Shown here: piece after piece, positions 10,981 through 24,081 of the stretch
How the letters are laid out: each line of letters starts with the position of its first letter
How positions within the stretch are numbered: position 1 is the stretch's first letter
Source: Parietaria judaica
Lineage: Eukaryota > Streptophyta > Magnoliopsida > Rosales > Urticaceae
Length of the DNA: 64,000 bases
Reading direction: 5' to 3'
NCBI GenBank assembly: GCA_954871525.1
Contig: OX940864.1
Span: 6,194,001 to 6,258,000, forward strand
Translations under genes and position numbers: made by a program
The notes under the pieces: generated by a model
The model's input: only the letters and a program-made list of their open reading frames with translations
Database searches by the model: none
Told to the model about the DNA's origin: nothing

Positions 10981-11906
10981 TTTTTGAATAACCTAGGATG
11001 CAATGATAAATACCAATATCTCATAATATTTATGAAATAATAATTTATATAAATGGATCGTTGGGCGAGACAATTATAGAAACGATAATTTCTTTAGTAT
11101 AATAACAATATTATTTACTTAAAAGATATTTAGTTTACTCTCCATCTTCTAAGACAATATTACTTACGAGAATTATGAGACCTTGTGGTTAAAAGACAAC
11201 AAATCATATTATTTAAACACTAAATATCACTGATACATTTGAACTTATTATTCTTTATCAATGTGTTTTTAATTTTTTAATACAAGTTTATCTTCCGTAC
11301 TTGTTATCAGTTTACATCATAAACATAATTTGTATCAATCTACTCGTTGAACGTTTCACTCTATATCAGTGATAAAATGATAATTTTTTTTTATAAATTT
11401 AATATAAAGTGATGAATTTTAAAAATTAATACAAAGTATAAGTTATAATTAATGCGATAAAAAGTAATTTGTTCAAAACGTAAATTGATATAAGTAAGTA
11501 AGCCAGGCCTTGAGCAAAGCGTTTCGTAATGGCTGGATGGTTTGACTTTTGGTAATGCAAGAAAACTCAAACAAATTGTTTGATCCAATATATACATTCG
11601 TGATGTAAGAACCTGTTTTTCTTCAAACGACCGTATCCTAAAAAGTAAAAAAAGTAATAATGATAAGTAAGAACTACTTAACTTAAATAATGCATGTTTA
11701 TCACAATAATCACAACGTTACAAGACTTGTTCATGCCAACTTTAATTCCATCTTCAAGGACCCGAGCTCGTTCTACACGGCTCGTATTTTTACACCGTTC
11801 TTCAAGATTAAACAACAAATTAGGAGGAACAAACTTTGTTGTGATTGCATGCATTTTGATCTCGTCTCCGTCTAGAACCTTTTTCGGATCAACCAATAAA
11901 CTTTAA

Positions 11907-11948
<42 letters not shown>

Positions 11949-12050
11949 TATGAACATTTATACTATTTAAAAATACTTATGACTTACTACCGTTGGGCGA
12001 TGGCAATAGATGCACTACCAGTGTAGTCAACAATCACAGGTGCTATAAGA
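10981..12050. other. AT-rich non-coding DNA with a microsatellite
   Basis: A CA/TA microsatellite lies at about 11909-11945. A 72-codon minus-strand frame at 11678-11896 was inspected and not recognised. Nothing else is supported. Confidence 0.5.
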
Positions 12051-12111
12051 TCGGGGCATCAATCCTTCTTTAAGAACTGCGCTAGTTCTTAAAGAAGGAT
12101 TAATGCCCCGA
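12051..12111. repeat. Near-perfect 28-bp inverted repeat (hairpin)
   Basis: The left arm starts TCGGGGCATCAATCCTTC and the right arm ends GATTAATGCCCCGA. The 28-bp arms (12051-12078 and 12084-12111) pair with one mismatch around a 5-nt loop, GCGCT. It directly precedes the duplicated coding-like region at 12120-12970. Its origin is unknown: a MITE core or a small-RNA hairpin are both possible. Confidence 0.8.
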
Positions 12112-12119
12112 ACTCAATC

Positions 12120-12975
12120 AAAGGTACGGCGTCGAGGTAAATGAGGAGTTGCGATCGTTGGTAGCTAACGAATGTGTTAGGCTCTGTACGACCGAGATGA
12201 CTTTACCCGATAGGTGGCCGACGTCTATATGGACGGGATATTTATTCAAGAAGAGCTCCTATTCAAAGGAAGTGCGTGGTATTTTTTACAATACGACAAA
12301 AGAGTTATATTGAAAAATGTGAGTTATTTTAACTATTTTTATTGATATTTTAAAATATATTTTTTTAATTTTTTTAACGTAGGCTCAAAAGGAGGTGATA
12401 GATGCTGGTCGCTGGCTATGGCCTTTAATACAACCAATCCCGCCGTGGAAACAGTGACATAATATATTTTTTGAAAATAGTTGACAATAATAACCGCAGA
12501 TGAAACGCGAAGAAGATGTATGCAAATTATTTTGTTAGTGTTTTTTAAACTGTTGATGGATGATCATATAGAAAAATAAAATATTTTACGTTTTTTGAAG
12601 TGCGTGACATTTTGTAGGTGGCATTTCGTAGAGCACGACAAAGGAGCTATCTTGGCAAAAGTGAGTTATTTAAAACTTTTTAATATTTTTTTTTTTATTG
12701 ATATTTAATAACAATATTCATTTTTTAAATGTAGTCTGAAAAAGGAGGCTAAAAATTCATGCTGCGGACTTTGGTCTTTTATAATTCCAATCGCGTCGGG
12801 GGAATGATGATGGTCAACGTTTTGCAAATGGTTGAAAACATTCGACATAGCAAAGATGATGAGAAGAAATGCGAAGAAGAGAAAATACGCTATTTATTTT
12901 GGACGTATTTATTTAATTATTGAATGATGTTCATACAAAAAATAAATTGTTCTACGTTTTTTGTTTATGAATTGT
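12120..12975 (+). pseudogene. Degenerate tandemly duplicated coding-like segment, family not recognised
   Basis: Two diverged direct copies, about 12280-12600 and 12605-12975, share a short coding-like stretch ending in a GTGAGT donor-like site. The translations are WYFLQYDKRVILKN and WHFVEHDKGAILAK. Each is followed by an AT-rich intron-like gap and a second coding-like piece after a TAG, then GCGAAGAAGA-type sequence and a shared end near ACGTTTTTTG. The upstream part (12130-12290) also reads as open sequence. Stops interrupt every longer frame. I cannot assign a family. Confidence 0.35.
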
Positions 12976-15900
12976 CAAAAATCATGCATGAATATAAAAC
13001 CTTAAGATAACTAGCCATGCTTATTTATAGATAACTTTTCAACAATTGTTGAACTAACTCTACTCTAAACTTATTTATCCCATTTTTTTACTATGCTTGA
13101 AATTTGAAAAGCAACATGTAAAACCTTTTTTTCTCACAAAACTTATCAACTTTTAAAGACATGAAACCAACCAATCTATTTTATTATTTGAGTAAAATTG
13201 TTATGTGTAACTGCTCAACTAATTCACTGAGACTTGAGTTTTGACAAATGAATATTAATTATAAAATGTAATAAAAATGGAAAACAAACAAAGTAAAGAA
13301 TAAATTAACTTCACCATTTTAAGGTAATACGTTACTGACATGTGACATTATAAGAGTTAATTGACATCTTTAAAAAAAAAAGAGTTAATTGATATGAATT
13401 ATGAAATATGTCTCTATCTTGAATCTTCATGACTTTTACAGATGCACCATGCACGTATTCAAAGTCAACAAAAATTTATTGCTCATCTAACAAATTTCAT
13501 TAGTTTTTAGTTTTTTTTTTTTATATATATTTGAATCATAGCTTGCTATTGTTTATAATACTCTATAGGAAATTTTCATTTTTATAATCTCAATTTTATT
13601 TTTTTGCAAAAATATATTATTTTTCTTTAACAACCAAATTTAAATTTTGAGTGTAATTTGAGAATATGATATTTTATGTTTATAACATATGATATTTTTT
13701 TCTTTAAAAAATAAGACTGGAGGGTAGATAAAAATAAAGTTGTAAAATATTGAATAAAGACTTATTTTGGATAATAAAAAAAAAAACGATAACAGGGTAT
13801 AAAATAAAACTAAAGTATAATTTAAAGGTATATATTAGCTCTCTATATTGTTGTAAAAAAGCAAAATTGGTTCATAAAAAGCAAAATTGGAAAGATACTA
13901 TAATTTGAATGTCAGATTTGCAGCTACATAATAAAAAGCCTTATAACAAAATAGCACGTGCGTAATCAATTCCAAATATTCTTAAATCTCGATCTTCATT
14001 TTTTTCTTCTTCTGTTGCTGTTTAACTACCTTAAAAGTCTTAAACTGCTAAAGATGCTCTCAAACTCAAAGTCTCAAGTGGTAGCGGGTGACACTGAATA
14101 GTGAGAAGCCAACTCAACTGTTCTGTATAAGTTCATACTTCATACCAAGTTTTCTTCGAACAACTCAAATGTTCGAAGCTTAATCGTCATATAAAATTGG
14201 AAATATATATTCGATAATTTGAGATGTAGCAACTTGCTACATTCAAAATCATATTTTTAGAAAAATATTCTTATTAAAACAATTATCAATCATAATAATT
14301 TATCCCCTTTTTAATATTTAGCATCTACAACATAACGTGTATATAAGTTCGAGCCCCCCAATTTCTTAACGAAGATACCATAAATTTAAATCATCAATTT
14401 TGTTTTTGTATTTTTCACAATATTATTTCAAATAACGACAAGCCAGCTACAAATTCACAGTGACAATCCAGCTAGAATTTAATACCTCTATCTACTACTT
14501 TTAAAGACAATATTCTAAAATACTTCATGATTTCTTATTTATTTATTTTTGTTTGTAGCGGTCACAAGTTATTATCATTTTTTAAAATATTTACCTGTTT
14601 TTTTTAATTAACTTAATAGACAATTTAAGTACGCAACTTTTTTGTTTTTGATTAACTGAGATACGGCTTTTAGCTCAATTAGTGATTTTTGGATTAATAT
14701 ACATCTTAAATTTTCAGGATTAATTGCAGTGTAAATACTTAATGTTTTTTTTTTTGCTTGACATAAACCAAAAAATATTTTTACGGTAAAATTCTTAAGT
14801 TTACTATTTGATTCTTTTCAAAGTTTATAGACTTCTGTTAAAATCACGTTCCATCAATAAAAAAAAAAAACTACAAAAAAATATTTAAAAATTTATATAA
14901 GTAATATGTGTTAACGGTTTTATTTATTTAAAAATTTGTTAAAATATGAGAAAATTAGATATATTTTCAATGATATATTATGAATTTTAATTGTAAAGAA
15001 ATCGAATTTATATAATAAAAAATAATATATATGTATGTATATACCACTATAATTCTATTCACCTTTAATCCTAATTTTTATTTCTCACATTACATAGACT
15101 CTTAGTTCAATCGTTGGCAGCACATTCTTTTTATTTGGGTTTAATTGACAATATCATTTTTAATAAACAAATATTTCTGTTTAATTTTTTATGTGTAAAG
15201 AAAAAAGAGAAGAAAAAAAAGAGTAGAAGCAGAAAAAACTAAAAGAATGGTCGGCGCGACAATACCCTTGTCACGTTACGTTAGGAACAAGAAAACATGT
15301 CTTTAAAGTTTAAACAGCTCTACAAATTCTCAAAATTTTGTATTATTTCAGAATGTTTTTATATAAATATAGTTATATATGTATATATTTAAGCCAATTT
15401 AATAAAATATAATTCTACTAGTACATTAGTAATAATATTTAATAATAACCACTTAACTTTTTCTTTTTTACTTTTTTTTTTGTTGTTGAGGTGGAGTATC
15501 TATTATTATCGGATCGATAGTGTGTAATGTATTGCTTTATGCCTTTTTCTTTAAAAATTAAATAATCGACACCTTATAATTTTTTATAGCATAGGTTAAA
15601 AAATATATAGATCACATTGGCAACTCAAAATTACAGAATAGAACTATATCCTCACGGTAAGAGTTTAGGTTTTACAACGAAACTCCAATAACCATAACCA
15701 TTTAATCATTACTTGAGTCTTGACATAGCCATAAACAAAAAATGCCAATTATAAAAACCGTTATTTTCTCAACTAAAATAATCCATAATTTCGTTTATCT
15801 TCTGAATATTTTTGCGGCGAATATCTTTAAATCAAAATTTCTTAAAAAAGAAAAGGAAAAAAAGAAAGAAAAGTAAAACATTCTCTCATTCAAAATTAAA

Positions 15901-16539
15901 TTAAGGGAGCTTAAGATAACTAGCCATATCAACGTTTTAAAATTGGTGAAATAGCCATTGTTTGGTTAATTTTGTAACATAGCCAATAAACCACATTAAC
16001 ACATATAAAATAACGATATTAACCTTTATAATTAATTAGTATTATAAATTAATTATTAGCAAATAAACACATTCTGTTAATAGAGTTCACGTAAAACATT
16101 AATTATTAGTCGAGATTTGCGTGATCAATTCAAATAAATACAGATTATAATAAATATTTTAAAAAAATTCCTATAGAAAAGGAAACTGACCTATTGAGAA
16201 TTATACCACGATTATTGAAAAATTAAGCTATAAATAAGGAAACTAACCATATTCAAATTATGCTAACAACGTGGCAAATATACCACGATATATTGTGATC
16301 CCATATATCTCGTCATTTATTTACCAACAATATGACCATTTTGTCATCATTAATTAACCAATAGTACTTTGACTAGAAGATCACGCTAAGTAGGTAGTGA
16401 AATCAAAGCATTAACTATTGTATCATCAATTAACCAAATATTCAAAATTCAAAACAAACTCTTTGCATGCAAAAAAAAAAAGGAACGAAGAATTCTATTG
16501 AGAACAAAGAAGAAAAACGAAGACGAAGCAACGTAATAG
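12976..16539. other. Long AT-rich gene-free stretch
   Basis: Very AT-rich, with poly(A)/poly(T) runs. The phrase TTAAGATAACTAGCCAT occurs at 13002-13018 and again at about 15910, suggesting dispersed repeat ends, but no matching opposite ends or TSDs were found. No gene is supported. Confidence 0.5.
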
Positions 16540-16960
16540 GTAAACGATTTAATATTTTTCATTTATTTTGGTTTTGCATGTTGTTGTTGGCCTCGATTTG
16601 GCATCTCTACCTTTCTTTGTTCGTTTGTTCATAATAAGGTATGTATTTTGGGGTTTATTTCGGTTAAATCTGGCCCTTTTTTTTCTTTTATCAGTATAAA
16701 GGTTGTATTTTGGGGTTTTGCATGTGGTTGTTTGCATCGTGTTTTCAACGAAATAGGTATATTCTAGCTATTTTTGTTTTTTTGTTCATATTTAATCCTG
16801 TATTTTGTGGTTTATTTTGGTTTATGTATTATTTTTGTGGTCGTTTTGATATCGGAATAGGTAAAATCCAGCTATTGGTTTTACATCTTTCTACACTTTT
16901 TTTCTTTGTTCAGCATGAAGGTTGTATTTTGTGGTTTATATGAAGTATTAATTTGAGTTT
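16540..16960. repeat. Imperfect tandem repeats of T/G-rich sequence
   Basis: The phrases TTGTATTTTGGGGTTTTGCATG, GTATTTTGTGGTTTATTTTGG and GGTTGTATTTTGTGGTTTAT recur at about 16650, 16700, 16800 and 16920, with GAAATAGGTA/GGAATAGGTAAA between them. This gives roughly four diverged units. No protein family was recognised in the open frames they create. Confidence 0.5.
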
Positions 16961-17499
16961 ATTTCGATGTTAATCTAACATTATAAATCAATTAATTTTA
17001 GTTTATTTTGTGATTAACATTGACGAATTATCTACGATGTTAATTTATGTTTATTTTGTGATAGTATTACAATATTACATGTTTATTCATCTCGATCAGT
17101 ATGGTTTAACTCTTAAAATCTACAGTATGACTTCTTTATCTTGGTTATTTTTTTATTCGTTCATTATGGTTATGTTTATTTCTGAATATGTTGACATGTA
17201 GGAAATAAATTTTTAATCGAGATATTTAATAAGAAATGCGATTAAATAGCTGCAAAATATACCCTAGAAACATGGAAGTTCTCAACAAATTCCAATCTAA
17301 ACGTGTGTTTTCAATTAAATACAAAAATCATTAATATTAATCGATATATATTATGGTTAGGGGTAGAATAGGTATATAAATATGGGAGCAAAATGCCACA
17401 TCATCGAATTTGGCTATTTTAGAAATTATAATCATATGTTTGATAAAATGCAATCTAAACGTAGGAAGGAGGCTATTAGCTATGATTTCTCTTAAATTA

Positions 17500-17737
17500 A
17501 TGATATTTAGTGGGACCCACAAGGAAACCCCAATCTGTCTCTGTGTGTCCGAAAGGGTCCACCTGAAAGAAACCAATCCCTCTCTCTCACTCTTCTCTTC
17601 CCCACTTCGAGACCATCGCAGACCCAGACCCAGACCCAAACCAGAAGCAAGCCTCCATTACAGACTACGGTGCTCTGCTCTCTCTCTCCATGCTCTGCTT
17701 CTGCCGCTGAACCTCCGAGCTCCCCACCGCCGTGGCT
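17500..17737 (+). promoter_or_regulatory. 5' leader region of the kinesin gene
   Basis: CT-rich leader-like sequence (for example CCCTCTCTCTCACTCTTCTC) runs up to the start codon at 17738. No TATA box was assigned. The overlapping open frame 17410-18057 is in another frame and not coding. Confidence 0.45.
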
Positions 17738-20700
17738 ATGGCGTCAGGCGCTCACCGGAACGGCGCCTCTCAGAGCACCCGGGGCGGCGTCAGACTGGAT
17801 CAACGCCCGATCAACTTCCGAACGTCGTCGTTCAAGTCCAAGCTCCCTCCCAACCACTCCTCTCCTGGATCCGGCGCCGCCGTTCGCAGGAGCAGCTCTT
17901 TCAAGGACGACCGTGGAGGTTCGCTGCTGCTCAATATTCTTTTTCTCTCTTCTTCCTCTTGCTTTGTTTGATCAGTAGTAGATATACAAGTGTTTACTAT
18001 ATATTTGGTTTGAAATGGACGAGTTTAGTGCTTGTTTATGAAGTTATGGTGATTTAGGTTTGTGGATCGTGGAGTTTCGGATGATTTTAAGAATGAGCCA
18101 TTGCGGAGGAATTGATTAGCTAATTTTTGTCGTTGTTTTTGAAAAAAATAGTTCCGGGAAGGGTTCGAGTGGCGGTGAGGCTGCGGCCGCGGAACGGCGA
18201 GGAGTCAGCGGCGGATGCGGATTTCGCCGATTGCGTGGAATTGCAGCCCGAGGTAAGTCCGATTTCGTCTGATGTTTAAGGATTTGAGTGAGTTATGGTG
18301 TTTGTTGGTCATGTGTAAATGTAGTTATAGCTGTTTGGCTGTATTGGCATTATGCTCTGTTTTGGTTTTTAGTTTTGCTTGTGGTCCAGAGTTTGAGGTT
18401 TGGCCTTTTGTTTGATGCAGCTTAAACGGCTCAAACTCAGGAAGAACAATTGGGATTCCGACACGTACGAGTTCGACGAGGTTCTTACAGAATTCGCTTC
18501 TCAAAAACGAGTGTATGAAGTCGTTGCGAAGCCCGTTGTTGAGGTGCTAATTTTGCTTCTAGTCTTTCTTAGTTTGCTGCGTTGCAAGTCGTCCTCTTAA
18601 TGTCATCTCCACTGCTTGGTTTTGCAGAGTGTTCTTGATGGTTATAATGGGACTGTAATGGCTTATGGCCAAACGGGCACGGGCAAGACATTTACCCTTG
18701 GACGGCTCGGGGAGGAAGATACATCCGATCGGGGTATAATGGTCCGCTCGATGGAAGATGTTTTAGCAAATATATCTCCAGAATCGGATTCGATCACCGT
18801 CTCATATTTGCAGGTTATTTTTTCTCTCTTGGTGTTTATCCAATTTTTCGTTTAAATTTATCTTTTATATTCACAAATTTTGGAATTGCAGCTTTATATG
18901 GAAACTCTTCAAGACCTTCTCGATCCATCAAACGATAATATCCCCATTGTGGAAGATACAAGAACCGGTGACGTGTCGGTGCCCGGTGCTACTCTTGTAG
19001 AAATCAGGGATCAAGAAAGTTTTATGGAGTTGCTAAGAATCGGAGAAAGTCATCGTATTGCCGCTAATACAAAACTAAATACCGAATCTTCACGTAGTCA
19101 TGCTATACTGATGGTGAGCTAATCATGTTCCATTGTCATATTTTTGCACCAAAATTGTATATTTTACTAATATCAACTAGTTGCATTAGTTTGTGCTGCG
19201 TTAAGCGGATCTTCTTCTGATACAGTTATGTTCTTTATAGTGCAGGTAAACGTCAAAAGGTCGGTTGTTGAAAGGGAGGATGATCTCTCCAGTGATAATG
19301 GAGAACCTTCTAATGTGACCAGATCTTTCAAGCCACTTGTTAGAAAAAGCAAACTTGTTGTGGTAGATTTAGCTGGTTCAGAGAGGATTCACAAGTCAGG
19401 TATAGACTGTTTTCATATAAACGTTTGTCCGTGATTTATGTTAGTATATCTTTAATTTTTATATTACAGCATAGAATATATGTTTCAATATACTATTTGT
19501 GGAGTTTACTCCTAGAGTTAACAGAGTGTTTATCATGGAGCAACAAGTAACTAACATTGAGCTAATTATCTAAATATTCATATGAAAATCGGCTCATATA
19601 GGATGGTTCCAGCTCTAGTTTATTATTCTTTTTGATAAATGCTTATCGTTTGTCTTATTTGTTTTGAGAGGTCTCATGTGAGTATTTTACGGGCATAATC
19701 GGGTTATATGTATAATGTATTTATACGGTCAGCCAACCTCTTTTGCTAAATTAAATCATTTTATTTTTTCAGGAAGTGAGGGACATATGTTGGAGGAAGC
19801 TAAGTCTATCAATCTTTCTCTTAGTTCCCTAGGAAAGTGCATCAATGCTCTTGCAGAGAATAGTCCTCATGTTCCAATTCGCGATTCAAAGCTGACGAGG
19901 TTACTTAAAGATTCTTTTGGAGGTTGGATATCCTGTCCCAGTTAAAAAATTCAGATGTTTTTTGGTTAATGATTTGTTACTCTTAAATTTATATGCGCTA
20001 CTTTTAATGTTTTATGGTTCATCCTTTTTTCTTCTGCTGTTATTCCACAGGCTCAGCTAGGACTTCTTTGGTTATCACTATTGGTCCATCGCCTCGCCAT
20101 CGAGGCGAGACTACAAGTACCATACTTTTTGGGCAAAGGGTTAGTTTAAAATTTTTTCTACTCTTCTGTACAAGATAAATTTGGTTCGGCGATCGATAAA
20201 TTATGGTTTACCAGCAGCAATATAGATGTTGAAAAGCTCATATAATGCAAGCAACTTCCTAATCAATTTCTAATCCAGGCCATGAAGGTTGAGAATATGC
20301 TGAAGATAAAGGAGGAGTTTGATTATAAGAGTTTGTCAAGAAGGCTTGAAATAGAGCTAGACAAACATATTGCTGAAAACGAAAGGCGAGCTAAAGCTTT
20401 TGATGACGAAATTGAAAGGATTCAATTGGAGTCTCAAACCCGGATCGCTGAGGTTGAACAGAACTTTGCAGATGCATTAGAGGTTGGTTGAGTCATTGTG
20501 CAAACATCAAGTATTCTATAAGTATTTACTATTTTAATTCCATTCTCTGTGATAAATTATTTGGCTTTTTTTTTTCTTTCATTTATTTGAGGTTTATTTG
20601 TTTGTCTCTATATACAGAAGGAGAGGCTCAAATGTCAGATGGATTACATGGAAGCAGTTAAGCAGTTGGAGGAGAAATTGGTATTAAATCAGCAGAAGCA

Positions 20701-23700
20701 CAGAAATGGCTACGGGGAGGTATTAAGTTATGAAGTAATTTGTCATGGAACGCGACTTTCCATGTTATTTATGTTATTTGAATTTTTTCGTCATGTTGTA
20801 GAGTTTAAATTATTAATTAAGTTTAGGGTTTGGGTAATTATGTTTTATGTTTGGGCTAGCCCGTAAGGTTGTTATGTTTGGTATATATAAGACACCTGAA
20901 ATGAATGAGAAAATGAGTCGAGGATTATTCAGTAAGTTTGTATCGTAATTAATCAAGTTTCTCTCTAGAGTTTAGTGTAGACATCTCAGGAAAATAAGGT
21001 TTTCTCAGTTATAGTCCCGTGACGAGACCCACAACTTGGGATCGTAACCTATATTCCCTTGTTATAATACTTGTGTGTACTAAGTAGGCTATTGATTTAA
21101 AGACATGACATATATATTTTTATCAAATATATTTAGATTTTTGCTTTCCCCGAAATCCCGAATGCATTTCTGTTTTCTTTCTACGTGAACTGAACAAGTT
21201 TTTTAACTTCTTATCAATTCTCTCTTTTTCTAAAACCCAGGGACCGGGGCGTCCCACATCTGAGGACATTGTGGAGATTAATAAACTGCTCCAAAATGAA
21301 ATGAACCTAAGAAAGGTGGCTGAAGAGGAAGTAAGAAATCTCAGAATCCAATTCAGAGGTCATAACCAAACAGAGGTTCGTTGTTGCACCTAGCATTCTA
21401 TCATTTAAAAAACTTAAATATTTGAATTAATGATACACAAAATTTTTGGGTGGTCTTAGGAAGGTGAATTGGAGATCATAAAGCTTCGGAAAAGTATGGA
21501 TGAGGAAACACGCCAGAAGAAGAGACTCGAAGAAGAAATAATAGTATTGCGAAGTCAACTTCTGCAAGTGACGTATGAAGCTGATCAGGTATTGCTTCAT
21601 AAGAACCACATAATTTGATAATCTATGGTGTTTTTATACGATAATTGCGGAAAAAGTACCCAAAAGATTGGTAAAATTGACTGCATATTCCACTTCTTTT
21701 TTTGTCGCTGCATATATTCCTAATCTTGTCAAAATTGTCAATCCCAAGTACCAAAAATATGCCCGTTGAGTATCTAGGATTTATACTTTTGACATTCTTA
21801 GGAATATGCTGCCACTTTCTCATAACTTGTAGGTATTTTCGCTGCAAATATCTCTAGCTTAATTTACAGTTACTTTTTAATGTGATATATAGTACATAAT
21901 AATATTGAGTATTTGGCTTTATCATCTCATTGTAGACTTAAAATAACTATACTATATAGTTACTGTTTGTCAGAATTTATGTTTCTTTGAACTCGTATTT
22001 GTAGATGAGGAAATGTCTCGAAAACACGGCACCACGAAACGGGTTCAACGGAGTAGATTCTACCTTAACCCCATTAAGAAATCTCCAAACTAGAGACTTC
22101 CATAATGGAGATTCCACGCTCTTTGAACAAGGTTGCGTAACTTTCTCCCCAAGCTATCAAAAATTTATCCCTTTTTCATTTTTATTTATGTTTCTCTTCC
22201 ATCACAATCAATGCAACAGTTGGATTGCAAAAGATCCTATCATTGCTCGAGTCAGATGACCTGAATGTTCGTATTCATGCTGTGAAAGTCGTGGCCAATC
22301 TAGCAGCTGAAGGTCGGTCATCAAATTTCAAATACGATTTTAATTTTTTTGAAATGTACTTTCACTTAGATTTTTTTTGTTGTTGTAATATTTACTAATT
22401 TGTGGTCTCATTTCATAAGCAGAAGCAAATCAGAAAAGCATCGTTGAAGCTGGCGGACTTACTTCCTTGCTTATGCTTCTTAGAACCTTCGAGGATGAAA
22501 CCATTCGAAGAGTAGCAGCCGGTGCTATCGCCAATCTCGCAATGAACGGTACTGTTATGTGAAATATTTGTTTAGTTATTAGAATTAAAAATATTTTTAT
22601 GGTTTCAATTGACTAAATTTCTATCTTCCCAAAAAAAAAAAAAAAAAAAAAAAAAAAAACAGAAGCCAATCAAGAACTTATTATGACTCAAGGGGGTATT
22701 AGTTTGTTATCAATAACGGCGGCCGATGCTGATGATGCTCAAACGCTTCGCATGGTAGCCGGGGCTATTGCGAATCTATGTGGAAATGGTAACTATGCTC
22801 ATTTTACTATCAATCTTAAGCGCTATTTATACATACATATATATATATATGTATGTGTGTGTATGTATGTGTGTGTATTATATTTCACACATCTTGTAAT
22901 GAATATTAGATAAATTACAAACCAAGCTGAGGACTGAAGGTGGAATCAAGGCTCTGTTGGGAATCGTCAGATGTGGGCATCCTGACGTCCTTTCCCAAGT
23001 TGCTCGTGGAATTGCAAACTTTGCAAAATGTGAATCTCGAGCATCTACTCAAGGTATGGAGTGAAATATCATTTTTACCCGTCCGACTTGGGCTTCTTTG
23101 AATTTGTTAGGAACCAAACTCATATATCCGAGAATAAGATGAAGTATAACTAGAGCAACAGAAATATAAAGAAAAAAAGATAAATAACTTGCACACTCAA
23201 ACGACCACAAAAGACCTCCTACACGAGACAAAGTCCGATTCTCTTCCTGAAATTCTAATCTAAAAGAACTTCTACTTGACTTTAATATGATCCTGAAATG
23301 ATAACTTCTGAACATATAAAACCCTAATTAACCCGTCAAAAGACTAATCTGCCATTTATACCCTAGCTGGATTTTCCATTTTTCTTGAACTAAATCTTCA
23401 AGAATTTAACATAGTTATAAATTCAATGCAATCCAGTTTTAGGGTCGAAAGCTGGCAGATCGCTTTTGATAGAAGACGGTGCGCTTCCTTGGATAGTACA
23501 AAATGCTGACAACGAGGCCGCACCAATTCGGCGTCACATTGAACTTGCGCTTTGTCATCTGGCACAACATGGTACGTTCATGTCGAATTTATTTCTCGAA
23601 CTAAATCAAGATTTATTACACAAAATTGGGATTTTATTTTCCGAAAAATAAAACTAAGGAAAACAATTTTTTCAATGCCCTTATAACGCAAATTCAGGAT

Positions 23701-24081
23701 TTTATCCTTCTCATTTGTCGCAAGTATCCCAACATAATTTAAGGCTTTCTTTGTAATTTAGAAAAGCGAGAAAGAAAAATATATGTAAATAAAAGAACTT
23801 TTACTGTACGTATTTGGAAATTTGAGCCTCAAAATCAGATGACAAATTAGCTGCCAAGGTCATTTTATCAAGGCGCAAATTATATTCCTGATGTTTGGTT
23901 TTTTCTCTCTTAAATTACAGAGGTAAATGCTAAAGACATGATAAATGGAGGGGCACTTTGGGAACTTGTTCGAATATCCCGAGACTGTTCCCGCGAGGAT
24001 ATCAGGACTCTTGCACGTCGGATTTTGAACGGAAGTCCGACTTTCCGATCCGAAATGCGTCGTTTACGGATAGACTGCTAA
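17738..24081 (+). CDS. ARK: Armadillo repeat-containing kinesin (ARK / kinesin-U group)
   Basis: This is a microtubule motor with a C-terminal armadillo domain; relatives act in microtubule dynamics and root-hair growth. I infer 19 exons: 17738-17918, 18152-18252, 18421-18543, 18628-18813, 18892-19113, 19246-19399, 19773-19922, 20051-20139, 20279-20482, 20618-20719, 21241-21375, 21460-21588, 22005-22131, 22220-22312, 22423-22548, 22663-22788, 22910-23053, 23437-23571 and 23921-24081. All borders are GT-AG, phases match, and the total is 2688 nt (895 aa). The N-terminus is Ser/Arg-rich. The motor spans about residues 61-410: P-loop GQTGTGKT (149-156), switch I NTESSRSH (260-267), switch II DLAGSE (312-317). 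A coiled coil follows at about 410-610 (acidic/basic heptads such as [10 protein letters not shown]). Armadillo repeats fill 635-895 with recurring NLA/IANL motifs ([29 protein letters not shown]). The ATG at 17738 has a purine-rich context and gives the usual ARK start. Length fits the 890-1050 aa usual for the group. No defect was seen. Confidence 0.95.
21643..21850. mobile_element. Possible MITE in kinesin intron 12
   Basis: The left end ATTGCGGAAAAAGTACCCA and the reverse complement of the right end, ATTTGCAGCGAAAATACCT, are similar. Both resemble the ends of other MITEs in this window whose ends read as aaaaatAcCC. No clear TSD was found. It is about 210 bp and does not touch the splice sites. 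Confidence 0.4.
22631..22662 (+). other. 29-A tract directly before the exon 16 acceptor of the kinesin gene
   Basis: Intron 15 ends CTTCCC, then 29 consecutive A, then CAG and exon 16 (AAGCCAATC). The usual U-rich tract before the acceptor is replaced by poly(A). Protein continuity across the join (AMNEANQEL) shows this acceptor is the one used or was used. Confidence 0.85.

Noticed and set aside
11678..11896. 72-codon minus-strand frame starting MVDPKKVLDGDEIKM
   Set aside because: Looks somewhat protein-like, but no family was recognised, no neighbouring exon fits, and its mirror frames are equally open.
17410..18057. 215-codon plus-strand frame over the kinesin start
   Set aside because: It is out of frame with the conserved kinesin exons and runs through the first intron.
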